DNA of 52,275 nt from Streptomyces sp. SM11 (GTDB lineage: Bacteria > Actinomycetota > Actinomycetes > Streptomycetales > Streptomycetaceae): NCBI RefSeq assembly GCF_002910905.1, contig NZ_NEUE01000116.1, positions 1 to 52,275 of the forward strand, given 5' to 3'. Below are positions 36,806 through 43,390 of the stretch, in pieces. The position numbers and the translations under genes are program-made. Below the pieces are notes generated by a model, which was not told the origin of the DNA, made no database searches, and was given only the letters and a program-made list of their open reading frames with translations. Numbering within the stretch: position 1 is the stretch's first letter; every line of letters starts with the position of its first letter.

Positions 36806-38050
36806 TCAGCGCGGAACCGCCGCACCGGGCGGCGGTCGTTCCAGGCGTCCCGGCTCGGCGGCCTCCCGGGTCTCCGCGTAGAGATAGTGCCGCGTCCCGG
36901 CCAGCACCCCGCGGAACCAGGTGTCCACCTCGACCTGCCCCATCGTCGGCCAGTCGGGGGTCTCCTCGACCAGGGCACGGCCCATCCGGCGGCCCAGCTC
37001 CACCAAGTGGGCGCCCGCCGCCGTGCGTTCGTCCGCGTACCGCTCCAGCGCCGCGGAGCGGCCCGGCTCCTCCCGGAGCACCCGTTCCAGGCACAGGGCG
37101 TCCTGCAGGGCCTTGACCGCGCCGGTGGCGGTGTGCGGCCTGGTCACCCCGGCCGCGTCCCCGGCCAGCAGCAGCGGCGGGCGGGCGACCCGGGGGGTCT
37201 GCACATCGGCGACCGGGTGGCAGGCCGCCGCCCGGCGCCCGCCCCGGGCGACGATGTCCGCCCACGCCGCCGGAAAGTGTTCCTTCGCCAGCTCGTGCAC
37301 ATACGGTCCTGGCTCGGCGCCCTCGGGCGGGCGGCCGTAAACGGCGTACGCGAGCAGCCGGTTGCTCTCACCGCCGCTCCCGTCACCGTCCTGCGGGCCG
37401 CCCGGGATCAGGTAGAAGACACCGTGCCCGCCGGGGAAACCCAGGGTCACCCACGCCTCGCGCAGCAACTCCAGCTCCCGGGGGCGCCCGGCCGGCGCGC
37501 CGAGCGGGATCGCGCCGCGCCAGACGAGGTAGGGAGCGGGCTCCGGCCGCGACCCCGGGGCGAGCAGTCGCCGGGTCGCCGACGCGTGCCCGTCAGCGCC
37601 CACGACCACGTCGTAGGGTTCATCGCCCCGCGCGCTGGTGATCACCGCCCCGCCGGATCCGCCCCGGCCGACCGAGACCACCGGCTGCCCCCGGAGATAG
37701 CGCACCGCTCCGGCACTCGCGCGCAGCGACCGCCACAGGTGACCCCAGTTGCACGGGGTCACGGGGGAGGACTGCCGGGCCAGCTCCCGAGCCGACCGGC
37801 CGCCGGGCTCCCGGGTCAGCCAGATCCGTGTCCCCACCGGGGCCGTCGGCATCGCCGCGTCCAGGTACCCGGACCCGACCAGCTCCGCGTGCAGCGGCGG
37901 CGGGATCACGATGCCGAACCCCCGGTCCTGGAGCTCGGCGTCGCTCCGCTCGTACACGGTGACGTCCGCCCCGGCCCGCGAGCCCGCGACGGCCACCGCG
38001 CACCCCGCGATACTTCCGCCGATCACCCCGATGCGCAACGCTGCCGCCAC
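36806..38050 (-). CDS. FAD-dependent aromatic monooxygenase family protein
   Basis: This 414-residue class A flavoprotein monooxygenase has the dinucleotide fold IGVIGGSIAGCAVAVAGSRA (about residues 7-26), the DG motif DVVVGADGHASATRRLL, and the FAD-ribityl motif LLLAGDAAGVTRPHTATGA. It looks closest to the 2,6-dihydroxypyridine hydroxylase-like group. The substrate is unknown, but a place beside the oxoadipate genes suggests ring hydroxylation. It converges on the thiolase with 6 bp between stops. The GTG at 38050 is chosen because the fold begins there; the much longer upstream frame runs into the chaplin gene and is spurious. Confidence 0.85.
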   Translation of the reverse strand: MAAALRIGVIGGSIAGCAVAVAGSRAGADVTVYERSDAELQDRGFGIVIPPPLHAELVGSGYLDAAMPTAPVGTRIWLTREPGGRSARELARQSSPVTPCNWGHLWRSLRASAGAVRYLRGQPVVSVGRGGSGGAVITSARGDEPYDVVVGADGHASATRRLLAPGSRPEPAPYLVWRGAIPLGAPAGRPRELELLREAWVTLGFPGGHGVFYLIPGGPQDGDGSGGESNRLLAYAVYGRPPEGAEPGPYVHELAKEHFPAAWADIVARGGRRAAACHPVADVQTPRVARPPLLLAGDAAGVTRPHTATGAVKALQDALCLERVLREEPGRSAALERYADERTAAGAHLVELGRRMGRALVEETPDWPTMGQVEVDTWFRGVLAGTRHYLYAETREAAEPGRLERPPPGAAVPR

Positions 38051-38175
38051 GTCCCCGGCCCTTCCCGTCGTCCCGTTCGCTCCCCGGCATTCCGCGCGGC
38101 GCGCGGTGCCCCCGGTCATCTTTCCAACAGCGTGCCCGGAGCCACGGGAGAACGCTGCCGCCGCGCACACAGAAG

Positions 38176-38208
38176 GTCCGGCCGGACAGCCTCGCTGTCC
38201 GGCCGGAC
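38176..38208 (-). terminator. 15-bp perfect hairpin after long chaplin
   Basis: GTCCGGCCGGACAGC (38176-38190) and GCTGTCCGGCCGGAC (38194-38208) pair perfectly around a CTC loop. It lies 24 bp downstream of the chaplin stop codon on the minus strand. Confidence 0.8.
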
Positions 38209-38232
38209 CTCGTTCTCCCGCAGGAGCTCTGT

Positions 38233-38913
38233 TCAGTTCCGCGCGTTGCGCGTGCGGCGCATCAGAACCGCACCACCGAGCAGCAGCGCGGCGCTCGCAC
38301 CGGCGGCCAGACCCAGGTCGGCGGCACCGGTGTCGGCGAGGTGCGCGTCCGGGGTGTTGGACCCGGGCGTGCCGGAACCGGGAATGTCCGAGCCGGGGGT
38401 GTCGGTACCGGGGGTGTCGGTCGGCGGCTCGTCGACGGGGGGCTGGTCCACCGGCGGCTCGTCGACCGGCGGCTCGTCGACGGGGGGCTCGTCGACGGGG
38501 GGCTCGTCGACCGGCGGCTCGTCGACGGGGGGCTCGTCGACGGGGGGCTCGTCGACCGGCGGCTCGTCGACGGGGGGCTCGTCGACGGGGGGCTCGTCCA
38601 CGGGCGGTTCGTCGACGGGCGGTTCGTCGACGGGCGGCTCGTCCACCGGCGGGTGGTTGTGCTTCGGGCCGTCGGCATTCACGCACTTGTTGCCGAAGGC
38701 CGGGTTCAGCAGGGCGATCACATTGACGGTGTTGCCGCACACATTGACCGGGACGTGCACCGGCACCTGCACGGCGTTGCCCGAACCGACCCCCGGCGAA
38801 CCGACGGCCGCCCCCTCGGCCGACGCGTCGGCGTGTGCGGTGCCGCCCACCGCCGCCAGGAGGCCCGATGCGGCCGCCATGACGATGATGCTCTTGTTCA
38901 GGACCTGTCGCAT
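38233..38913 (-). CDS. wall-anchored chaplin with single chaplin domain and Pro-rich stalk
   Basis: This 226-residue surface protein has a signal peptide (to about residue 28, cut after AHA). One chaplin domain follows, with the two conserved Cys in PVNVCGNTVNV and PAFGNKCVN. Then come 15 pentapeptides PPVDE/Q, a PGTDTPGSDIPGSG linker, and a sortase signal LADTG with a hydrophobic segment and RRTRNARN tail. Chaplins form the amyloid-like hydrophobic coat of aerial hyphae. Classic long chaplins have two chaplin domains, so one domain on a repetitive stalk is unusual. The ATG at 38913 follows GGAAGG; sortase is encoded elsewhere. Confidence 0.92.
   Translation of the reverse strand: MRQVLNKSIIVMAAASGLLAAVGGTAHADASAEGAAVGSPGVGSGNAVQVPVHVPVNVCGNTVNVIALLNPAFGNKCVNADGPKHNHPPVDEPPVDEPPVDEPPVDEPPVDEPPVDEPPVDEPPVDEPPVDEPPVDEPPVDEPPVDEPPVDEPPVDQPPVDEPPTDTPGTDTPGSDIPGSGTPGSNTPDAHLADTGAADLGLAAGASAALLLGGAVLMRRTRNARN
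38431..38655 (-). repeat. 15-bp tandem repeat encoding PPVDE units, with 45-bp higher-order period
   Basis: Fifteen consecutive 15-bp units encode PPVDE (one is PPVDQ). Between 38461 and 38595 the units follow an A-B-B pattern (GTCGACCGGCGGCTC then two GTCGACGGGGGGCTC), giving three perfect 45-bp copies at 38461-38505, 38506-38550 and 38551-38595. This indicates recent expansion by slippage or unequal crossover. Confidence 0.95.
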
Positions 38914-39462
38914 TACTTGCCCTTCCTTAGGACATTCGCGAGGACATCGCGTGGGTGCTTCGCGCGCGGAGACGGGCAGCCATCGGGCGGAGCCGCTGCC
39001 GCAACCGTGTCCCGCAGGAAGCCATGGTGAAAGTGGTGAAGTCGTGTGCGCTGGACGATTGCCATAACGACTGGGGGCTGTGCGGGAAACTTGGAGTTGC
39101 GTGGAAATGGTGTAATCACCCGAACGGGTGGCGTGCGTGGATCTCGTACATCCCGGTTCGCAGAGCAAGAAAAACGATTCGCTCCCAACTTTGTTGCCCG
39201 CTGCTGGTGTTGACCGGGGGTAAAAGCCCTCCCGGGACGCGTCGTGGCGTCAGGGTCATCGAGCCTCGCCCACCCGTTCGGGCGAAACGGGGGTCGGAGG
39301 GGCAGTACGCCATTTCTTCACGAAGGGACAGGCGGCCGTGCGACGGAGGTGGAGGTCACGCCTCGTGTCCGGCATTCGGGTGAATGGGCGGAACCAAACG
39401 CCGGGTGGTGAGTTGACCAGGGGGCTCCGCCTACGGGGCAACCAGTGCGAGAAGGGCTAATC
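38914..39462. other. 549-bp divergent regulatory region between chaplin and rodlin 1
   Basis: This is the longest gap in the window and lies between two developmentally regulated surface-protein genes. It is less GC-rich than its surroundings around 39050-39200. One SigBldN-like promoter is recognisable before rodlin 1. No promoter was identified for the chaplin. Open frames across it have poor codon bias and are not accepted as genes. Confidence 0.6.
39389..39416 (+). promoter_or_regulatory. SigBldN-like promoter before rodlin 1
   Basis: CGGAAC (39389-39394), 16 bases, then AGTTGA (39411-39416) matches the recalled SigBldN consensus CGTAAC-N16-CGTTGA at 10 of 12 positions. Its -10 ends 46 bases before the rodlin GTG. 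SigBldN directs chaplin and rodlin genes in studied Streptomyces. Confidence 0.5.
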
Positions 39463-39864
39463 GTGATCAAGAAGGTTCTGGCTACCGGCGCTGCCGCCGC
39501 CTCCATTCTCGGCCTCGGCGCGACGCAGGCCATGGCCATCGCCAATGACGGCGGCACCACCACGGTCAATGGCAACGGTGCTTCGCAGGCCTACGGCAAC
39601 TCCGAGACCCACGGTGACTGGAGCCCGCAGTTCGCGCTCGTCCAGGGTTCGCTCAACAAGCCCTGCATCGCTCTGCCGGCCAAGGCGAACCTCGGTTCGC
39701 TCGTCGGTCTCGTGCCGATCGCGGTCCAGGACATCAATGTCCTGTCCTCCCCGCAGAACCAGCAGTGCACCGAGAACTCCACCCAGGCCAAGGGTGACGA
39801 GGCCCTGTCGCACATCCTGGAGGACATCCCGATCCTCTCCGGCAACGGCGCCGGCAACAACTGA
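39463..39864 (+). CDS. rodlin protein 1
   Basis: This 133-residue secreted rodlin has a signal peptide (VIKKVLATGAAAASILGLGA, cut about residue 27). The mature part runs [55 protein letters not shown] and ends [10 protein letters not shown], with two Cys. Rodlins (RdlA/RdlB) organise chaplin fibrils into the paired rodlet layer on aerial hyphae and spores. The GTG at 39463 follows GAAGGG. The whole mature region is nearly identical at DNA level to rodlin 2. Confidence 0.95.
   Translation: MIKKVLATGAAAASILGLGATQAMAIANDGGTTTVNGNGASQAYGNSETHGDWSPQFALVQGSLNKPCIALPAKANLGSLVGLVPIAVQDINVLSSPQNQQCTENSTQAKGDEALSHILEDIPILSGNGAGNN
39529..39864 (+). repeat. 336-bp near-identical block shared with 41091-41426
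   Basis: By direct reading, bases 39529-39864 and 41091-41426 differ at only two positions, 39820 and 39822, which turn a GAG codon into AAC. Identity starts at the signal-peptide cleavage region and stops at the stop codon. The flanks and signal peptides are unrelated at DNA level. Confidence 0.93.
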
Positions 39865-39881
39865 CGCGCAGCCGCCCTACT

Positions 39882-39926
39882 CGGGCCCGAGCCCTCGGCG
39901 TTCCTCCACCGAGCGGCTCGGGCCCG
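39882..39926 (+). terminator. terminator after rodlin 1
   Basis: CGGGCCCGAGCC (39882-39893) pairs with GGCTCGGGCCCG (39915-39926), with a smaller CTCGG/CCGAG stem inside, and TTGCTTT follows. Confidence 0.8.
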
Positions 39927-40157
39927 TTGCTTTCCCGGGACGGGGGCACGGGTTCCTCGCCAGCGTCCTCCGCTGGACCGCCCGCCGGGCATTGCGGCAT
40001 TCGGGCGGATATCCAGAAATTCACCCGCCGAACAGTTCCGATCCCGGGTGCTCATCGTTACGTAGGACAGCGCCGGAGTCGCGAGCGATCAGGACCCGGC
40101 TCGGGCGGGCACGACAGCCGTGACCGCACCGGACTCCGCCGAGGAAAGGGACGAAAA

Positions 40158-40391
40158 GTGAAGTACACCAAGGTTGCCGCAGTCGCCGCGGGCACGCTCA
40201 TGGCGATGGGCACGGCCGCGCCCGCCATGGCCGACTCGGGTGCCGAGGCCATTGCCGCGCACTCCCCGGGCGTACTGTCGGGCAACATCCTCCAGGCCCC
40301 GATCCACATTCCGGTCAACGTCTGCGGCAACACCGTCAACTTGGCCGGTGCGCTGAACCCGGCCTTCGGCAACACCTGCATCAACAAGTGA
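40158..40391 (+). CDS. short chaplin
   Basis: This 77-residue secreted protein has a signal peptide (VKYTKVAAVAAGTLMAMGTA, cut after AMA about residue 25) and one chaplin domain. The domain includes HSPGVLSGNILQAPIHIPVN, CGNTVNLAGALNPAFGNTC and a terminal INK; the two Cys form the family disulfide. It lacks a sortase signal, so it is released and self-assembles into amyloid-like fibrils on the cell surface. The GTG at 40158 follows GAGGAAAGGG. It lies between rodlin 1 and a small secreted protein, with terminators on both sides. Confidence 0.95.
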   Translation: MKYTKVAAVAAGTLMAMGTAAPAMADSGAEAIAAHSPGVLSGNILQAPIHIPVNVCGNTVNLAGALNPAFGNTCINK

Positions 40392-40428
40392 CCCCCTGAC
40401 CGGCAGGGCCCAGTGCCCGTTGCCGGTG

Positions 40429-40473
40429 GGCCCCGGACGGCATCCGCCAGGCATCCGCCGTCCGGGGCCTTTT
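40429..40473 (+). terminator. strong intrinsic terminator after short chaplin
   Basis: GGCCCCGGACGGC (40429-40441) and GCCGTCCGGGGCC (40457-40469) form a perfect 13-bp stem followed by TTTT. This is the most canonical terminator in the window. Confidence 0.88.
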
Positions 40474-40656
40474 CGCGGTCCGGTTTCGCCGACCGGATCC
40501 GTCGACGGTGCCGGAGAAAATCGTCGCCCCACAGTTTCCCGAAAGCGGCCTGATCGTTGGTCAGGGAGAAAGCGGCAGAAGTCACAGGTAAAGAGAGCTT
40601 GTGTGCGGCACGGAAACGTGACCGAAGCAGACGCCGCGTAGAAGGGAACCAGAAAA

Positions 40657-40947
40657 GTGAAGTACGCGAAGACCGCCGCCCTCGTTGCCGGTTCCGTGGC
40701 TGCCCTCGGAACGGCCGCTCCCGCCTTCGCCGCTACTACCCCCACGGCCCCCAACTTCAGCCTCGACAGTGGCCTCAACCAGGTGATGGCCAGTGCCCCG
40801 CAGGTCGTGGACCCGGTGGTGGACACGGTCGCCGAGACCACTGAGACGGTCTCGAAGGACGGCACGGTCGGCAAGCTGGCGGGCCAGGCAACCGGTGCGG
40901 CGGAGGGTGCCGCACCGCTGCTCGGTGGAGTTCCCCTCGGCGGCTGA
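40657..40947 (+). CDS. small secreted protein of unknown function in the chaplin/rodlin locus
   Basis: This 96-residue protein has a signal peptide closely resembling that of the short chaplin ([20 protein letters not shown], cut after AFA about residue 25). The mature part of about 70 residues has no Cys: [20 protein letters not shown], then [20 protein letters not shown], and a glycine-rich end [10 protein letters not shown]. It looks like an amphipathic helix with a flexible tail. I do not recognise the family. Location among chaplins and rodlins, with rodlin 2 starting 68 bp later, suggests a role in the aerial hyphal coat. The GTG start follows GAAGGGAACC. Confidence 0.82.
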   Translation: MKYAKTAALVAGSVAALGTAAPAFAATTPTAPNFSLDSGLNQVMASAPQVVDPVVDTVAETTETVSKDGTVGKLAGQATGAAEGAAPLLGGVPLGG

Positions 40948-41015
40948 CCGCCGCGGCACGACCGTTCCCCCTGGTTCCTTCACCGATCCGCATCACTCCC
41001 CAGAAGGGCTCCATC

Positions 41016-41426
41016 ATGTTCAAGAAGATCATGGCCTCGGCCGCTGTCGCCGCCTCGGTCGTCGGCGCCTCCGCCGCTGCCGCCCCGTCCGCCATGGCCA
41101 TCGCCAATGACGGCGGCACCACCACGGTCAATGGCAACGGTGCTTCGCAGGCCTACGGCAACTCCGAGACCCACGGTGACTGGAGCCCGCAGTTCGCGCT
41201 CGTCCAGGGTTCGCTCAACAAGCCCTGCATCGCTCTGCCGGCCAAGGCGAACCTCGGTTCGCTCGTCGGTCTCGTGCCGATCGCGGTCCAGGACATCAAT
41301 GTCCTGTCCTCCCCGCAGAACCAGCAGTGCACCGAGAACTCCACCCAGGCCAAGGGTGACGAGGCCCTGTCGCACATCCTGAACGACATCCCGATCCTCT
41401 CCGGCAACGGCGCCGGCAACAACTGA
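41016..41426 (+). CDS. rodlin protein 2
   Basis: This 136-residue rodlin has its own signal peptide ([20 protein letters not shown], cut after AMA) but a mature sequence equal to rodlin 1 except for Asn instead of Glu in [10 protein letters not shown]. The ATG follows AGAAGGGCTCC. It lies 68 bp after the small secreted protein with no terminator between, so the two may be co-transcribed. Function as for rodlin 1: ordering chaplin fibrils into rodlets. Confidence 0.95.
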   Translation: MFKKIMASAAVAASVVGASAAAAPSAMAIANDGGTTTVNGNGASQAYGNSETHGDWSPQFALVQGSLNKPCIALPAKANLGSLVGLVPIAVQDINVLSSPQNQQCTENSTQAKGDEALSHILNDIPILSGNGAGNN

Positions 41427-41464
41427 GACCGGGTAGCTCCGCTCCGCACCGCCTGACCCGCGTG

Positions 41465-41518
41465 GGGCCAGTCCATCCGTACGGCGACCGTTCTTCGCCG
41501 GACCGGCCGGACTGGCCC
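41465..41518 (+). terminator. terminator after rodlin 2
   Basis: GGGCCAGTCC (41465-41474) pairs with GGACTGGCCC (41509-41518). An inner CGGCGA/TCGCCG stem lies at 41482-41500, and TT follows. Confidence 0.75.
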
Positions 41519-41614
41519 TTCGACGTGTGCCGGTGCCGCCGGTCGGGGCATCCCGTTGGACCGGATGCCGTAGCCCCGGCTGACGATCCGTGCCGGGCCG
41601 GGTAGGGCCTCCGT

Positions 41615-41836
41615 ATGGATCCGTACGACAGTCAGACCTCGCAGAGCGGAGAGCGGTGGCCCGCGCCGAGCGGCACACCGATCTACGACCGGCTCGTCGC
41701 CGAGTGGCGGGCGGCCGGAGGCAGTCACCCCCTCGCAGAACCGCCCCCGCCCCCCGCCCCCCGCCACGGCGCCGGTTTCGTGCCGGCGGCGCGCACTTCG
41801 GACGAGGTCCCTGGCTCTGAGGCCCGTGGGAACTGA
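41615..41836 (+). CDS. small hypothetical protein
   Basis: This 73-residue protein starts [20 protein letters not shown] and contains the motif [17 protein letters not shown] at about residues 20-36. The PIYDRLVAE piece is a motif I have seen in other short Streptomyces hypothetical proteins. The rest is Pro-rich and probably disordered. No signal peptide is present, unlike its neighbours. A TAGGGC 7 bases upstream of the ATG would give a leaderless transcript. Function is unknown. Confidence 0.6.
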   Translation: MDPYDSQTSQSGERWPAPSGTPIYDRLVAEWRAAGGSHPLAEPPPPPAPRHGAGFVPAARTSDEVPGSEARGN

Positions 41837-41884
41837 GCAGTGGCGTCGACCTTGCGCCGTAACGAACCCATTTGAGTGGTACTG

Positions 41885-41913
41885 CGCAACCGATCAGGGG
41901 TGGGGGCAGTTGA
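41885..41913 (+). promoter_or_regulatory. SigBldN-like promoter before rodlin 3
   Basis: CGCAAC (41885-41890) and AGTTGA (41908-41913) are separated by 17 bases. The -10 is the same AGTTGA as before rodlin 1, and the -35 differs from the recalled SigBldN consensus CGTAAC at one base, but the spacer is one longer. It ends 41 bases before the rodlin ATG, similar to rodlin 1. Confidence 0.4.
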
Positions 41914-41954
41914 TCAGTACGTTCCACAACGGGACGCTCCGAAAGGTGAAGTTG

Positions 41955-42362
41955 ATGAAGAAGATGATGGCCGGCGCTGCAGTGGCCGTGTCCCTGCTCG
42001 GTCTGTCCGCGGCCGCGGCTCCCACGGCCATGGCGATCGGCAACGACGGTGGCACCACCACGGTCAACGGCAACGGTGCCGAGTCGGAGGTCGGCAACGC
42101 CACGACCAAGGGCGACTGGAGCCCGCAGAACCAGCTCGTTCAGGGCACCCTGAACAAGCTCTGCGTCGGTCTGCCGCTCAAGGCCAACGTCGGTTCGCTC
42201 GTCGGCGTCGTGCCGATCGCGGTCCAGGACATCAACGTCCTGTCCAACCCGCAGAACCAGCAGTGCGCCGACAACTCCACCCAGGCCAAGGGCGACGAGC
42301 CGCTGTCGCACATCCTGGACGACATCCCGGTCCTCTCGGGCAACGGTGTCGGCAACAACTGA
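41955..42362 (+). CDS. rodlin protein 3
   Basis: This 135-residue rodlin has a signal peptide ([20 protein letters not shown]) and mature sequence [55 protein letters not shown], ending [10 protein letters not shown]. It has the same two Cys as the other rodlins but differs from them at many positions, so it has not taken part in the recent homogenisation. The ATG at 41955 is the best start; in-frame GTG and TTG lie just upstream at 41946 and 41952. Confidence 0.94.
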   Translation: MKKMMAGAAVAVSLLGLSAAAAPTAMAIGNDGGTTTVNGNGAESEVGNATTKGDWSPQNQLVQGTLNKLCVGLPLKANVGSLVGVVPIAVQDINVLSNPQNQQCADNSTQAKGDEPLSHILDDIPVLSGNGVGNN

Positions 42363-42373
42363 CCTACCGAGCG

Positions 42374-42407
42374 CGGGCGGTCCGGAGATCACACTCCGGG
42401 CCGCCCG
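42374..42407 (+). terminator. terminator after rodlin 3
   Basis: CGGGCGG-T-CCGGAG (42374-42387) pairs with CTCCGG-G-CCGCCCG (42394-42407), including one T-G wobble, and TCCTCGTTT follows. Confidence 0.8.
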
Positions 42408-42452
42408 TCCTCGTTTCGCCGTACGGCGGTACGCGCGCACGGCCGCACGGGC

Positions 42453-42485
42453 GAGGCCCACCACTCCACGGGGGTGGTGGGCCTC
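42453..42485 (-). terminator. terminator after DUF5949 gene
   Basis: GAGGCCCACCAC (42453-42464) and GTGGTGGGCCTC (42474-42485) form a 12-bp perfect stem, 30 bp past the DUF5949 stop on the minus strand. Together with the rodlin 3 terminator it insulates two convergent genes. Confidence 0.75.
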
Positions 42486-42515
42486 GTCGTGTGTGCGGGG
42501 CGGCGGGGTTGCCGC

Positions 42516-43016
42516 TCAGCCCAGGGTGCGGACCGGGAGCAGACAGTGAGCGGCGGTGCGGACGACCTCCTCGTCGGTGGCGAAGGCCCGCAGCTGGTCC
42601 TCGCTGACCGGTTGTCCGGGAAGGGCTTCCGGCCACGGGATGGTGGCGAACATTCCATACACCTGACCCTGCGCCTGGGCGGCGGCCAGCCACTCCGCGG
42701 GGGCGGGGTACTGCGCCGTGAGGTGAGGCAGTGTCAGGACGGCCCGCCCTGCCTGGACGAGGAGCTTCGCCTGGATGCCCGGGGTCTCGGCCGCGTCCTG
42801 GATCGGGCCGCCGACGTGGAGGCCCGCGCGCTCCAGCGCGGCGCGCATGGCATCGCGGCCGACTTCCGGGCCGTCCTGCCCGTCGCCCAGCGAATAGGCG
42901 AGGAGGAAGGCGGTGTCCTGGTCGGCGTCGGGCTGCCGGCCGCTCCAGCCGATCAGGATCTGCGTGCCCAACTGGGCTTGTGTGAACGTGCCGGTGGAGG
43001 CCTGGGGTGTGGTCAT
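42516..43016 (-). CDS. DUF5949 family protein
   Basis: This 166-residue protein matches from memory the Streptomyces DUF5949 family: FTQAQLGTQILIGWSGRQPD (about residues 11-30), TAFLLAYSLGDGQDGPEVGR, and a C-terminal RTAAHCLLPVRTLG. The function is unknown, and no signal peptide or membrane segment is present. The ATG at 43016 is preceded by TAGGGT on the minus strand (43024-43029), consistent with leaderless expression; the frame upstream is not needed. Confidence 0.85.
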   Translation of the reverse strand: MTTPQASTGTFTQAQLGTQILIGWSGRQPDADQDTAFLLAYSLGDGQDGPEVGRDAMRAALERAGLHVGGPIQDAAETPGIQAKLLVQAGRAVLTLPHLTAQYPAPAEWLAAAQAQGQVYGMFATIPWPEALPGQPVSEDQLRAFATDEEVVRTAAHCLLPVRTLG

Positions 43017-43154
43017 GCTCGGCACCCTAACGGTCACGGACCGGGTGCTATGCATGCGTATCACTCGATCGAGGGAGATCTATGGGTAACTCCGGCGAAC
43101 ACCCCGGTGCGGCCGTTCCACGGATGCCTCCATCGGAGGTGCGCGGAAAAGCTG

Positions 43155-43185
43155 TTGACGCCGCTCCCGGGGGCCGGGCTAATGT
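43155..43185 (+). promoter_or_regulatory. promoter of the uORF-rsgA transcript
   Basis: TTGACG (43155-43160) and TAATGT (43180-43185) are separated by 19 bases, a recognisable housekeeping-type promoter. A hairpin CCGCACGC/GCGTGCGG (43195-43219) would lie at the extreme 5' end of the RNA. The leader up to rsgA would be about 200 nt. Confidence 0.5.
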
Positions 43186-43255
43186 GACCACTGTCCGCAC
43201 GCCGCAGTGACGCGTGCGGCGCGGAACCCTGAGGAACCAGGAGGTGAGGACATTG

Positions 43256-43327
43256 ATGACTGTCGTTGCGATGGGCACTGCCCACAACCGGAAGAGCATC
43301 GTCCTCATCCCCGTGGCCACCGGCTGA
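43256..43327 (+). CDS. 23-codon upstream ORF before rsgA
   Basis: An ATG preceded by the strong ribosome site AGGAGGTGAGG opens a 23-codon frame beginning MTVVAMGTAHNRKS and ending LIPVATG. The stop is 63 bp before the rsgA TTG start. The ribosome site is better than that of rsgA, which suggests real translation. No family was recognised. It may be a regulatory leader peptide, since RsgA acts on ribosomes. Confidence 0.5.
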   Translation: MTVVAMGTAHNRKSIVLIPVATG

Positions 43328-43390
43328 ACCACTTCACTCATTTTCCCGCGCCGAGCGCGCGTGCCGGGGCCACCCTGTGAAGGGTTTCCC

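Noticed and set aside
38431..38655. Regular short repeats considered as a CRISPR array
   Set aside because: The units are contiguous 15-mers in frame inside a chaplin gene, with no spacers and no cas genes.
36806..38740. 644-codon minus-strand frame giving a long N-terminal extension to the FAD monooxygenase
   Set aside because: The extension is an out-of-frame reading of the chaplin repeat (Arg/Ala-rich). The flavin fold begins at the GTG at 38050.
38955..39383. 142-codon plus-strand frame with several Cys/Trp in the chaplin-rodlin gap
   Set aside because: Third-position GC is poor, there is no ribosome site, the frame overlaps the expected promoters, and no family pattern is seen.
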